Source: Bradyrhizobium algeriense
GTDB lineage: Bacteria; Pseudomonadota; Alphaproteobacteria; Rhizobiales; Xanthobacteraceae
Direction of reading: 5' to 3'
Assembly: GCF_003062295.1 (NCBI RefSeq)
Contig: NZ_PYCN01000013.1
Coordinates: 62,001 to 126,000 of the forward strand
DNA: 64,000 nt
Shown: positions 34,401-44,591 of the stretch, piece after piece
How positions within the stretch are numbered: the stretch's first letter is position 1
Layout: each line of letters starts with the position of its first letter
Made by a program: the position numbers and the translations under genes
The notes under the pieces: generated by a model
The model's database searches: none
What the model was told of the DNA's origin: nothing
The model's input: the letters and a program-made list of their open reading frames with translations, nothing else

Positions 34401-34976
34401 AACGCTGAGGGAAGCCGACCGTCCGCTGGCCGACCGGGTGCTGGCGTTGCAGCCGTCGCTACCCGATTGGTTGGACACGCTGCTGCTGCGCGAGGCCGAT
34501 GCCGCCAACATCCGCTGCCATGGCGACCTCGATCTCAGCCAGTTGCTGATCGTCAAGGACGATATCTTCATTGTCGACTTCGAAGGCGCGCCGCGGCGCA
34601 CTATCGCCGAACGCCGGCGCAAGGCGCCCGCGGCGCGCGACATCGCCAGCATGGTCCGATCGATCGATTATTCGGCAACCGCAGCCCTTGAGCGCGCGCT
34701 CAAAGTGGCCCACGATGAGCACGGCAAGCTCGGCGCGGCGCTTGGCGAGTGGCGCGACCGGGCGACAGCCGCATTTCTCGCCGCCTACCACGAAGCCATG
34801 ACCGATCAGCGGCTGTGGCCGTCCGATCCGAATGCGGCAGACGGCTTGCTGACCTTCTTCCTGCTCGAGAAGGCCTTGAACGAAATCGAACACGAACTGT
34901 CATTCCGACCGGAATGGCTGCGCGTGCCCCTGATCGGAATCATCAGAATGTTGTCGCAACCATCCTTCGAGGCCTC

Positions 34977-34980
<4 letters not shown>
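31462..34980 (+). CDS. treS: Trehalose synthase / maltokinase fusion (TreS-Mak)
   Basis: 1172 aa. After an 85-residue polar N-terminal tail, a GH13 trehalose synthase domain starts at ELWYKDAIIYQLHVKAF. Its catalytic residues are Asp289 (GFRLDAIPYL), Glu331 (LLAEANQWP) and Asp397 (RNHDELTLEM). From about residue 680 a maltokinase domain follows, with RSRWYPERSPKAIRPT and the kinase motif RCHGDLDLSQLLIVKDD near 1020, then IVDFEGAPRR. The fusion interconverts trehalose and maltose and phosphorylates maltose to maltose 1-phosphate, the GlgE donor. The GTG at 31462 is well supported by AAGGAG 7 nt upstream. The stop overlaps glgB by 4 nt. Confidence 0.93.
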
Positions 34981-37124
<2,144 letters not shown>

Positions 37125-37127
37125 CGC

Positions 37128-39203
37128 ATGCGATTGTCCGCGGGAAGCGCCGCCCGCCTCGGTGCAAGCTGGGACGGACGGGGCACCAACTTTGCGCTGT
37201 TCACGGCCAACGCGGAAAAGGTCGAGCTTTGCCTGTTCGACGGCCAGGGCCGCCGCGAGCTCGAACGGATCGAACTGCCCGAGCGCAGCGAGGACGTCTG
37301 GCACGGCTATCTCAACGACGTCTCGCCCGGGCAGCTCTACGGCTATCGCGTCCATGGCCCCTATGCGCCCGAGCGCGGGCACCGCTTCAACGCCAACAAG
37401 CTGCTGCTCGATCCCTACGCCAAGCGGCTCGCCGGCCGGCTGGTGTGGAGCGATGCGCATTTCGGCTATCGCACCGGCAGCGCGCGCGAGGATCTTTCCT
37501 TCGACCGCCGCGACAATGCGCGCGGCATGCCGAAGGCGGTCGTGGTCGACGAGACCTTCAACTGGGGCCGCCGCGAGATACGGCCGAACGTCGCCTGGGA
37601 AGACACCATCATCTACGAGGCCCACGTCAAGGGCCTGACGCAGAAGCGCGGCGACGTCTCGCCGGGCTGGCGCGGCACCTATGGCGGGCTGTGCGCGCCG
37701 GCAATGATCGACCATTTCAAGAAGCTCGGCGTCACCACCATCGAATTGTTGCCGATCCACGGGCTGATCGACGACCGCGTGCTGGTGGAAAGGAAGCTTG
37801 CCAACTACTGGGGCTACAACACACTGGCGTTCTTCGCGCCGGAGCCGCGCTATGCGCAGGACAACGCGCTCGATGCATTCCGCACCACGGTGGCGCGGCT
37901 GCACGATGCCGGCATCGAGGTGATGCTCGACGTGGTCTATAATCACACCGCCGAGGGCAATCACCTCGGCCCGACGCTGAGTTTCCGCGGCATCGACAAC
38001 GCGTCCTATTACTGGCTCAACAAGGACAACCCGCGCTACTACGACGACTTCACCGGCTGCGGCAGCTCGGTCAACCTCACCCATCCGCGTGTGCTGCAGA
38101 TGGTGATGGATTCGCTGCGCTACTGGGTCGAGGTCTGTCACGTCGACGGCTTCCGCTTCGACCTCGCTACCACGCTGGCGCGCGGGCCGAATGGATACGA
38201 CCGCAATGCCGCCTTCCTGACCGCGGTGCGGCAGGACCCGGTGCTATCGACCGTCAAGCTCGTCGCCGAGCCGTGGGATCTCGGCATGGGCGGCTACCAG
38301 GTCGGCGCGTTTCCCTCGCAATGGTCGGAATGGAACGACCGCTATCGCAGCGCGATGCGGCGTTACTGGAGCGGCGAAGGCAGCCTGATCGGCGAAGTCT
38401 CGCGCCGCATGACCGCCTCATCCGATTTGTTTCGTCACGACAACCGCGCGACCCGCGCCAGCGTCAATCACATCACCGTCCATGATGGTTTCACGCTGGC
38501 CGACCTGTTCAGCTATAACGACAAGCACAACGAGGCCAACGGCGAGGACAATCGCGACGGCTCCAACGACAACCACAGCAACAATTGCGGCCATGAGGGT
38601 CCGACCAGCGACGCCGCGATCGTTGCGCTGCGCCGGCAGCTCCGCAAGAACCAGCTCGCCTGCCTGTTCCTCGCGCAAGGCACGCCCCTGCTGCTGGCCG
38701 GCGACGAGGTCGGCAATTCGCAGAACGGCAACAACAACGCCTATTGCCAGGACAACGAGACCGGCTGGGTGAGCTGGGACAATCTCGGCAAGCAGGGCGA
38801 CGACCTCACCGATTTCGTCAGCCACATGACCGCGCTGCGGCGGCGCTTCGCCCAACTGCGCTGCCAGCGCTGGCTCTCCGGGCGGCGCAAGGATGGCTCC
38901 TATGGCGTGCTGTGGCTGACGCCGGCGGCCGAGGAGATGCAGGAAGCCGACTGGAATTTTCCGGAGGGACGATTCCTCGCCTTTGTACTGGGGCCGATGG
39001 AACAAGGTCAGCCGCCGATCTTTATCGTCCTGAATGCCGCGCCTGAAGAGATCGCTTTCAAATTGCCCGAGATGCCCGAGTACAAAAACTGGCAGCAGGT
39101 GCTGAACACGACCGAGGCCGTGCAGAGCCCGACCAGACTAACTTCGGGCGCCGCGACCAGCGCGCCGCCGCGGTCGGTGCTTGCCTTTGCGGGCACGGCA
39201 TGA
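37128..39203 (+). CDS. glgX: Glycogen debranching enzyme GlgX (isoamylase type)
   Basis: 691 aa, GH13 subfamily 11. It hydrolyses alpha-1,6 branches of limit dextrins. CBM48 at the N-terminus (GASWDGRGTNFALFTANAEKVE), then GYNTLAFFAPEPRYA, DVVYNHTAEGNHLGPT, nucleophile region VDGFRFDLATTLARG, and acid/base region KLVAEPWDLGMGGYQVG. It is placed 3 nt after glgB and overlaps treZ by 4 nt. In this context it supplies linear maltodextrins for TreY as well as taking part in glycogen turnover. Confidence 0.95.
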   Translation: MRLSAGSAARLGASWDGRGTNFALFTANAEKVELCLFDGQGRRELERIELPERSEDVWHGYLNDVSPGQLYGYRVHGPYAPERGHRFNANKLLLDPYAKRLAGRLVWSDAHFGYRTGSAREDLSFDRRDNARGMPKAVVVDETFNWGRREIRPNVAWEDTIIYEAHVKGLTQKRGDVSPGWRGTYGGLCAPAMIDHFKKLGVTTIELLPIHGLIDDRVLVERKLANYWGYNTLAFFAPEPRYAQDNALDAFRTTVARLHDAGIEVMLDVVYNHTAEGNHLGPTLSFRGIDNASYYWLNKDNPRYYDDFTGCGSSVNLTHPRVLQMVMDSLRYWVEVCHVDGFRFDLATTLARGPNGYDRNAAFLTAVRQDPVLSTVKLVAEPWDLGMGGYQVGAFPSQWSEWNDRYRSAMRRYWSGEGSLIGEVSRRMTASSDLFRHDNRATRASVNHITVHDGFTLADLFSYNDKHNEANGEDNRDGSNDNHSNNCGHEGPTSDAAIVALRRQLRKNQLACLFLAQGTPLLLAGDEVGNSQNGNNNAYCQDNETGWVSWDNLGKQGDDLTDFVSHMTALRRRFAQLRCQRWLSGRRKDGSYGVLWLTPAAEEMQEADWNFPEGRFLAFVLGPMEQGQPPIFIVLNAAPEEIAFKLPEMPEYKNWQQVLNTTEAVQSPTRLTSGAATSAPPRSVLAFAGTA

Positions 39204-40957
39204 ACGACCGGCAATTCGGCCCGTGTCTGGCAAACTACGGCACGCGGTTTCGGCTGTGGGCGCCGGCGGCGAAACGCGTCGATGTCATGCTGGAGCAGCC
39301 TCACGCGATGAAGCGCGGCGAGGACGGCTGGTTCACCGCCGACATCGCCGGCGTGAAGGCCGGCGCGCGCTACAAATTCCGCATCGATGACGAGATCGAC
39401 GTGCCGGATCCGGCGTCGGCGTTTCAGCCCGATGATGTCTTCGGCCCGAGCGAAGTGATCGACCATCAAGCCTATCCATGGCAAGCCGCAGGCTGGCGCG
39501 GCCGGCCGTGGCAGGAGGCGGTAATCGTCGAGACCCATGTCGGGACTTTCACCAGGGAAGGCAGCTATCGCGCGATGATCGACAGGCTCGACCATCTCGT
39601 AGAGACCGGCATCACTGCGCTGGAATTGATGCCGCTGGCGGATTTCGCAGGTGCGCGCAACTGGGGCTATGACGGTGTGCTGTGGTACGCGCCCGACAGC
39701 GCCTATGGGCGGCCCGAGGATCTCAAGGCGCTGATCGACGCGGCGCATCTGCGCGGGCTGATGGTGATGCTCGACGTGGTCTATAACCATTTCGGCCCCG
39801 AAGGAAATTATCTCGGCCGCTATGCGCCCACCTTCTTCACCGAAGCGCACACACCCTGGGGCAGCGCGATCGATTATCGCGTGAAGGAAGTCCGTGCGTT
39901 TGCGATCGAGAACGCGCTCTCCTGGCTGCGCGACTATCGCTTCGACGGGCTGCGGCTCGATGCCGTCAACTCGATCGTCGAGCCGGGCGGGTTGTCGCTG
40001 CTGCACGATCTCAGTACCGCCGCCGGCAAACTCGCCGCGGAAACCGGCCGGCACATTCACCTCGTGCTGGAAAACGGCGACAACCGCGCCAGCATTCTGG
40101 ACGCCGCGCAAGACCCGCCGCAGGGCAAATACCGCGCGCAGTGGAACGACGATTATCACCACGCCTGGCGCGTGCTGATGACCGGCGAGAAGCAGGGTTA
40201 CTATGGCGACTACCAGCGCGCGCCGATCTCGGATATTGCCCGCTCGCTGTCATCCGGCTTCGTCTATCAGGGAGAGCCGTCGGCGTTTCGCGGCGGCAAC
40301 CGCGGTGAGCCGAGCGGCCATCTGGCACCGACAGCCTTCATCAACTTCCTGCAGAACCACGACCAGATCGGCAATCGCGCGCTGGGTGACCGGCTCGAAA
40401 GCTATACGGATGCGCAAGCGATCGAAGCCGCGCTCGCCGTGCTGCTGTTGGCGCCATCCATTCCCATGCTGTTCATGGGCGAAGAATGGGGCTCGAAGGC
40501 GCCCTTCCCGTTCTTTTGCGATTTCGGCGGCGACCTCGCCGATGCCGTCCGCAAGGGCCGCCGCAGCGAATATGCCTGGGCCTATGCGGAATTCGGCGAC
40601 GAGGTGCCGGACGCACTCGATCCGTCGACGCGAGATTCCGCCGTGCTCGACTGGAAAGAGCGCGACGCGCCGGCAGCACGAAAACGGCTGACGCTGGTGC
40701 GGGAGCTGCTAAAAGTCCGCCAGCAGCAGATTGTCCTGCGGCTCGCGGGTGCGGAATTCGGCGAGGCGCACGCGGGCGACAACCACCTGCTGACGGCCAA
40801 TTGGCGGATGGGCGATGGCGCCACGCTTCGCCTGCTCGCCAACCTGTCGGACCGGGCCATCAGCCATGCGCCCGGAATGCCCACGGGAACCCTGATCTGG
40901 GGCAGCGAGTTGGGCGACAGCGTCCCGCCATGGACGGTGCTCTGGCGCATCGGATAG
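39200..40957 (+). CDS. treZ: Maltooligosyltrehalose trehalohydrolase
   Basis: 585 aa, GH13 subfamily 10. It cleaves trehalose from the end of maltooligosyltrehalose made by TreY. The N-terminal E-set domain (YGTRFRLWAPAAKRVDV) precedes the barrel with GARNWGYDGVLWYAPDSAYG, DVVYNHFGPEGNYLG, nucleophile RFDGLRLDAVNSI, and FINFLQNHDQIGNRALG. The C-terminal MLFMGEEWGSKAPFPFF block is also typical. It overlaps glgX by ATGA and is 4 nt before treY, so the two enzymes of the pathway are made together. Confidence 0.95.
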   Translation: MNDRQFGPCLANYGTRFRLWAPAAKRVDVMLEQPHAMKRGEDGWFTADIAGVKAGARYKFRIDDEIDVPDPASAFQPDDVFGPSEVIDHQAYPWQAAGWRGRPWQEAVIVETHVGTFTREGSYRAMIDRLDHLVETGITALELMPLADFAGARNWGYDGVLWYAPDSAYGRPEDLKALIDAAHLRGLMVMLDVVYNHFGPEGNYLGRYAPTFFTEAHTPWGSAIDYRVKEVRAFAIENALSWLRDYRFDGLRLDAVNSIVEPGGLSLLHDLSTAAGKLAAETGRHIHLVLENGDNRASILDAAQDPPQGKYRAQWNDDYHHAWRVLMTGEKQGYYGDYQRAPISDIARSLSSGFVYQGEPSAFRGGNRGEPSGHLAPTAFINFLQNHDQIGNRALGDRLESYTDAQAIEAALAVLLLAPSIPMLFMGEEWGSKAPFPFFCDFGGDLADAVRKGRRSEYAWAYAEFGDEVPDALDPSTRDSAVLDWKERDAPAARKRLTLVRELLKVRQQQIVLRLAGAEFGEAHAGDNHLLTANWRMGDGATLRLLANLSDRAISHAPGMPTGTLIWGSELGDSVPPWTVLWRIG

Positions 40958-40961
40958 GACA

Positions 40962-43751
40962 ATGCCCCCGGCGATCCCGATCGCGACCTATCGGCTGCAA
41001 CTATCGGCGGATTTCGATTTCGACGCCGCCGCGTCCGTGGTGCCCTACCTGAAGGCGCTCGGCATCACCCATCTCTATGCCTCGCCCTTCATGCGGGCCC
41101 GCAAGGGCAGCGCGCATGGCTATGACGTCACCGACCACGCTCAGTTCAATCCGGAGCTCAGCGGCGAGGAAGGCTTCGAGCGGCTGAGCGCCGTGCTGCG
41201 GCAGCACGATCTCGGATTGATTCTCGACTTCGTGCCCAACCATGTCGGCGTGCACTACGACGATAATCCCTGGTGGCTCGACGTGCTGGAGTGGGGTCCG
41301 GCCTCGCCGCACGCAGCCTCCTTCGACATCGACTGGGAGCAGTTGCCGTATCGTGCACGCGGCGGCGTGCTGCTGCCGATCATCGGCTCGTCCTACAGCC
41401 AGGCGCTGGAAAACGGCGAGATCGAACTGCGCTACGATCCCGCCGAAGGTAGTTTTTCGGCTTGGTATTTCGAGCATCGACTGCCGATCGCGCCGGAACG
41501 TTACGGCGAAATCCTGCGCATGATCCTCAAGGACGCGGGCGCGGAGGAAGGCGCGCCCGGCAGGGCCATGCTTGCACTGGCCTCCCGCTATCAGGGGCCG
41601 CGACGCCCGAATCGCAAGGAAGCGCCTTCCTTCAAGGCAGAACTGAAAGGCATCCCGGGAGCCGCCGACATCATCGCGCGCGGACTGACCGCCTATCGCG
41701 CCGGAGGCGATCGCACAGTGCCGACACAGGCGCTGCACCATCTGCTGGAGCGCCAGCACTATAAACTGGGCCACTGGCGGCTTGCCTCGAGCGACATCAA
41801 CTACCGGCGCTTCTTCGACATCAATACGCTGGCGGGCTTGCGTGTCGAGGACGCCGGCACCTTCGAGGCGATCCATCGGCTGGTCAAACGGTTGATTGCG
41901 GAGGGAAAGCTTCACGGGTTGCGGCTCGACCACATCGATGGCCTGCGCGATCCCGTGCAGTATTTCCAGCGCCTGCGCCGGCTGGTCCGCGACGCGCATG
42001 GCGGCCGCAGCAGGCCCTTCTACGTGGTGATCGAGAAAATTCTCGGCGAACACGAAAAGCTGCCGTCATTCGCCGGCGTTCACGGCACCACCGGCTATGA
42101 GTGGATGAACGTCATCACCCTTGTGCTCACCGACGGAAGCGGCCTGGAGCCGCTCGATGAGATCTGGCGGCAGGTCAGCAACCAGTCGCCAAAACTCGAA
42201 CCGATCCTGCGGGATGCAAAACGCCGCGTGCTGGAAACGCTGCTGACCAGCGAGTTTACGGTGCTGACGCGCCTCCTGGCGCGGATTGCCAGCGGACATT
42301 ACTCCACCCGCGACTATTCCGCCGACAGCCTGCGGCAGGCGCTCGAGCTCTACGTGCTGCACTTCCCGGTGTACCGCACCTACCTGACATCCTCAGGGCT
42401 ATCAGCGCATGATCGCGAGTTGATATCAGGGACGATCGAACGGGCGCGCGCCGACTGGTTTGCCGCCGACGACGGCATTTTTGATTTCCTGCGCGACACC
42501 CTGACGATGGACCTGATCAAGCCCGGGCGCGCGCACCACAGCGCGCCGCGCGTCAGACGTTTCGCATTGAAGGTGCAGCAGTTCACCGGCCCCATGATGG
42601 CGAAGTCGCTGGAGGACACGACGTTCTACCGCTACCACCGCCTGCTCGCCCTCAATGAGGTCGGCGGCGACCCGGCGGCAAGAGCGCTTTCAGCCGCCGA
42701 GTTTCATCGGATGATGCGGGCCCGCGCCGGCGAATGGCCGCATGGCATGACGGCGACTGCGACGCATGACACCAAGCGCGGCGAAGATGCGCGGGCACGC
42801 ATCATGGCGCTTTCGGAAATTCCGGGCGAATGGACCAGCGCCGTGGCCCGATGGAAGCTGCTCAACGCGCCGCAACTGCTCGTCGATGGCGATTTTCGCG
42901 CGCCGTCGGCAACATTCGAATACATGCTGTATCAGGCGCTGCTCGGGGCATGGCAGCCGGACGACGCTTCGTTTCCGCAGCGGATGCAGGAATATGCGCT
43001 GAAGGCCGCGCGCGAGGGCAAGCAGGAAACGAGCTGGCTCAATCCTCACGCAGCCTATGAGGAGGGTGTAAAAGGCTTCGTCGAAAAAATTCTCGACCCT
43101 TCACTCTCAGGCGAATTCCTGAACGCGCTGCAGACGCTGGCGCAGCGGCTATCGCTGCTGGGCGCACTGAACTCGCTCAGTCAGATCACGCTGAAGGCCA
43201 TGACGCCGGGCGTGCCGGATTTCTATCAGGGCACGGAGCTCTGGGATTATTCACTGGTCGATCCCGACAACCGGCGGCCGGTCGACTTTGCCGAACGCGC
43301 AGGGCGGCTCGACGCGCTGGAGAAACCGGATTGGGACCGGCTGGTCGAGAAGTGGCCGAGCGGCCATCTGAAGTTGGCCTGGACACGGCACCTGCTCAAG
43401 CTTCGAACCGGGCTCGCCGATATATTCACCGGCGGAGAGTACGCGCCTTTGGAAGTGAGCGGGCCGCATCGCGACCATTTCATCGCGTTCGCCCGACGGC
43501 GCGGCCGCGAGGCCGCGATCACCGTGGTCACGCGGTGGTTTGCGCCGTTGACCGACGGCGGCCGACATTGGCCTGGACCGGAGAACTACGATGCCGCGCT
43601 AAACGTCGAAGGCTATGCGGTCGAAGGCTTTGCCGATGCCGATGCCAAACAATTGCGCCTGTCCGACCTGCTGACGCATCTGCCGGTCACCGTGCTGAAA
43701 GCAAGATTCACCGGCGCGGTAAAGCTGGCGCGCGAACGCGCGCACACCTAG
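40962..43751 (+). CDS. treY: Maltooligosyltrehalose synthase
   Basis: 929 aa, GH13 subfamily 26, full length. It isomerises the reducing-end alpha-1,4 bond of maltodextrins to the alpha,alpha-1,1 linkage. The N-terminus IATYRLQLSADFDFDAAAS and the sequence YASPFMRARKGSAHGYDVTD are diagnostic; later HGLRLDHIDGLRDP holds the nucleophile Asp, VIEKILGEHEKLP the acid/base Glu, and TATHDTKRGEDARARI the third Asp. It is the last gene of the treS-glgB-glgX-treZ-treY unit; a repeat element follows. Confidence 0.96.
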   Translation: MPPAIPIATYRLQLSADFDFDAAASVVPYLKALGITHLYASPFMRARKGSAHGYDVTDHAQFNPELSGEEGFERLSAVLRQHDLGLILDFVPNHVGVHYDDNPWWLDVLEWGPASPHAASFDIDWEQLPYRARGGVLLPIIGSSYSQALENGEIELRYDPAEGSFSAWYFEHRLPIAPERYGEILRMILKDAGAEEGAPGRAMLALASRYQGPRRPNRKEAPSFKAELKGIPGAADIIARGLTAYRAGGDRTVPTQALHHLLERQHYKLGHWRLASSDINYRRFFDINTLAGLRVEDAGTFEAIHRLVKRLIAEGKLHGLRLDHIDGLRDPVQYFQRLRRLVRDAHGGRSRPFYVVIEKILGEHEKLPSFAGVHGTTGYEWMNVITLVLTDGSGLEPLDEIWRQVSNQSPKLEPILRDAKRRVLETLLTSEFTVLTRLLARIASGHYSTRDYSADSLRQALELYVLHFPVYRTYLTSSGLSAHDRELISGTIERARADWFAADDGIFDFLRDTLTMDLIKPGRAHHSAPRVRRFALKVQQFTGPMMAKSLEDTTFYRYHRLLALNEVGGDPAARALSAAEFHRMMRARAGEWPHGMTATATHDTKRGEDARARIMALSEIPGEWTSAVARWKLLNAPQLLVDGDFRAPSATFEYMLYQALLGAWQPDDASFPQRMQEYALKAAREGKQETSWLNPHAAYEEGVKGFVEKILDPSLSGEFLNALQTLAQRLSLLGALNSLSQITLKAMTPGVPDFYQGTELWDYSLVDPDNRRPVDFAERAGRLDALEKPDWDRLVEKWPSGHLKLAWTRHLLKLRTGLADIFTGGEYAPLEVSGPHRDHFIAFARRRGREAAITVVTRWFAPLTDGGRHWPGPENYDAALNVEGYAVEGFADADAKQLRLSDLLTHLPVTVLKARFTGAVKLARERAHT

Positions 43752-43755
43752 CGAC

Positions 43756-43814
43756 TCATGTTCTGACGCGTTTCTTGACGCGAACCGGTATCCACTTCGC
43801 TCGAAAACGCTATG
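43756..43814. repeat. Interspersed repeat after treY
   Basis: The segment contains GACGCGTTTCTTGACGCG followed by AACCGGTATCCACTTCGC and TCGAAAACGCTATG. I recognise the reverse complement as a common Bradyrhizobium intergenic repeat. A second, interrupted copy lies at 23583-23641. It separates two convergent genes. Confidence 0.7.
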
Positions 43815-43820
43815 GCGCCG

Positions 43821-44132
43821 TCAGCTTTTCTTCGTCAGCAACAGCTTGCCGCGGTTCTGGATCGCAGCCTGAGCCACCTCGGCAAAGCGCTGCAACAGCC
43901 ATGGCAGCACGACTTCCACCTGCACATGATCTTCCGCGACGTCGACATGGCCGGCGGCGGCCTGCCCGAGGGCGCGCACGCGGAAGATCATGCGGTTGTC
44001 TTCCCATCGCTCCTCATCGACGCTCAGCACCGGCACGCCGGAAGCGGCGCGCGAAAGCCCCGTCTTCAGGCGGCGCATGGCTTCCTCGCGTCCGAGGCTA
44101 TGCGGGATCGAAACCACCAGCGGCTTGGTCAT
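43821..44132 (-). CDS. Polyhydroxyalkanoic acid system family protein
   Basis: 103 aa from the ATG at 44132, preceded by GAGAGGGA. It starts MTKPLVVSIPHSLGREEAMR and continues with a pattern of short helices and strands (MIFRVRALGQAAAGHVDVAED, VEVVLPWLLQRFAEVAQ) that matches the small family annotated as polyhydroxyalkanoic acid system or PHA granule region proteins. These resemble lipid-transfer-like START folds in outline and are thought to be linked to PHA granules. No pha gene is visible here. It is convergent with treY. Confidence 0.75.
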   Translation of the reverse strand: MTKPLVVSIPHSLGREEAMRRLKTGLSRAASGVPVLSVDEERWEDNRMIFRVRALGQAAAGHVDVAEDHVQVEVVLPWLLQRFAEVAQAAIQNRGKLLLTKKS

Positions 44133-44295
44133 GGCAAAAATCCCTCTCTTATCCAACTGCATGTAATCACACGCGCTTCGAAAAGAAGGGCCGCGCGCAT
44201 TATCGCTGCGCAAAACGGAACTTAGATGACGCGCCGGTTGTTGGTCCACGTGAGGGGCAGAGCATAAGCGCCCCGTTTGGGCTGAGGAGAGCTTT

Positions 44296-44460
44296 ATGTC
44301 CATCGGCACCATCATTCTGATCATTCTCATCATCGCCCTGCTCGGCGGATTCAGCGGCGTCGGCGGCGGTCCATTCTACGGGACCGGCTACTACGGTGGC
44401 GGCGGATTGGGCCTTGTGATCGTGATCTTGCTGATCCTGTTGCTGCTCGGGCGGCTGTGA
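44296..44460 (+). CDS. DUF3309 small membrane protein
   Basis: 54 aa, with an excellent ribosome site (GAGGAGA, 5 nt before the ATG at 44296). The sequence starts MSIGTIILIILIIALLGGF, continues with a Gly/Tyr-rich hinge GVGGGPFYGTGYYGGGGLG and ends in a second hydrophobic stretch VIVILLILLLLGRL. This is the standard layout of DUF3309 proteins, two short membrane segments joined by a glycine loop. Function unknown; often stress-associated in rhizobia, which is inference here. A hairpin follows at 44477. Confidence 0.85.
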   Translation: MSIGTIILIILIIALLGGFSGVGGGPFYGTGYYGGGGLGLVIVILLILLLLGRL

Positions 44461-44476
44461 GCGGGTTGAAGATCGT

Positions 44477-44508
44477 AAGGTGGGCAAAGGCGTAGCCGTG
44501 CCCACCTT
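44477..44508. terminator. Hairpin terminator after the DUF3309 gene
   Basis: AAGGTGGGCA (44477-44486) pairs perfectly with TGCCCACCTT (44499-44508) around a 12-nt loop and is followed by TTCTT. The 10-bp GC-rich stem plus T-run fits a rho-independent terminator for the plus-strand gene. The GGTGGGCA...TGCCCACC core is also a frequent Bradyrhizobium repeat. Confidence 0.65.
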
Positions 44509-44535
44509 TTCTTGCGCGGTCAAAAATGATGGGCA

Positions 44536-44578
44536 CGCGGAGCCTGTCATCGGGCGCGCATTCGCGCGACCCGGTGGC
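44536..44578 (-). repeat. Left copy of a 43-nt inverted repeat enclosing ligD-ku
   Basis: On the minus strand this reads GCCACCGGGTCGCGCGAATG and then continues to GGCTCCGCG. It matches the plus strand at 48240-48282 in 42 of 43 positions (the inner 38 nt are identical). It lies just outside the ligD 3' end. Confidence 0.85.
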
Positions 44579-44591
44579 TTTGCCCATCCTT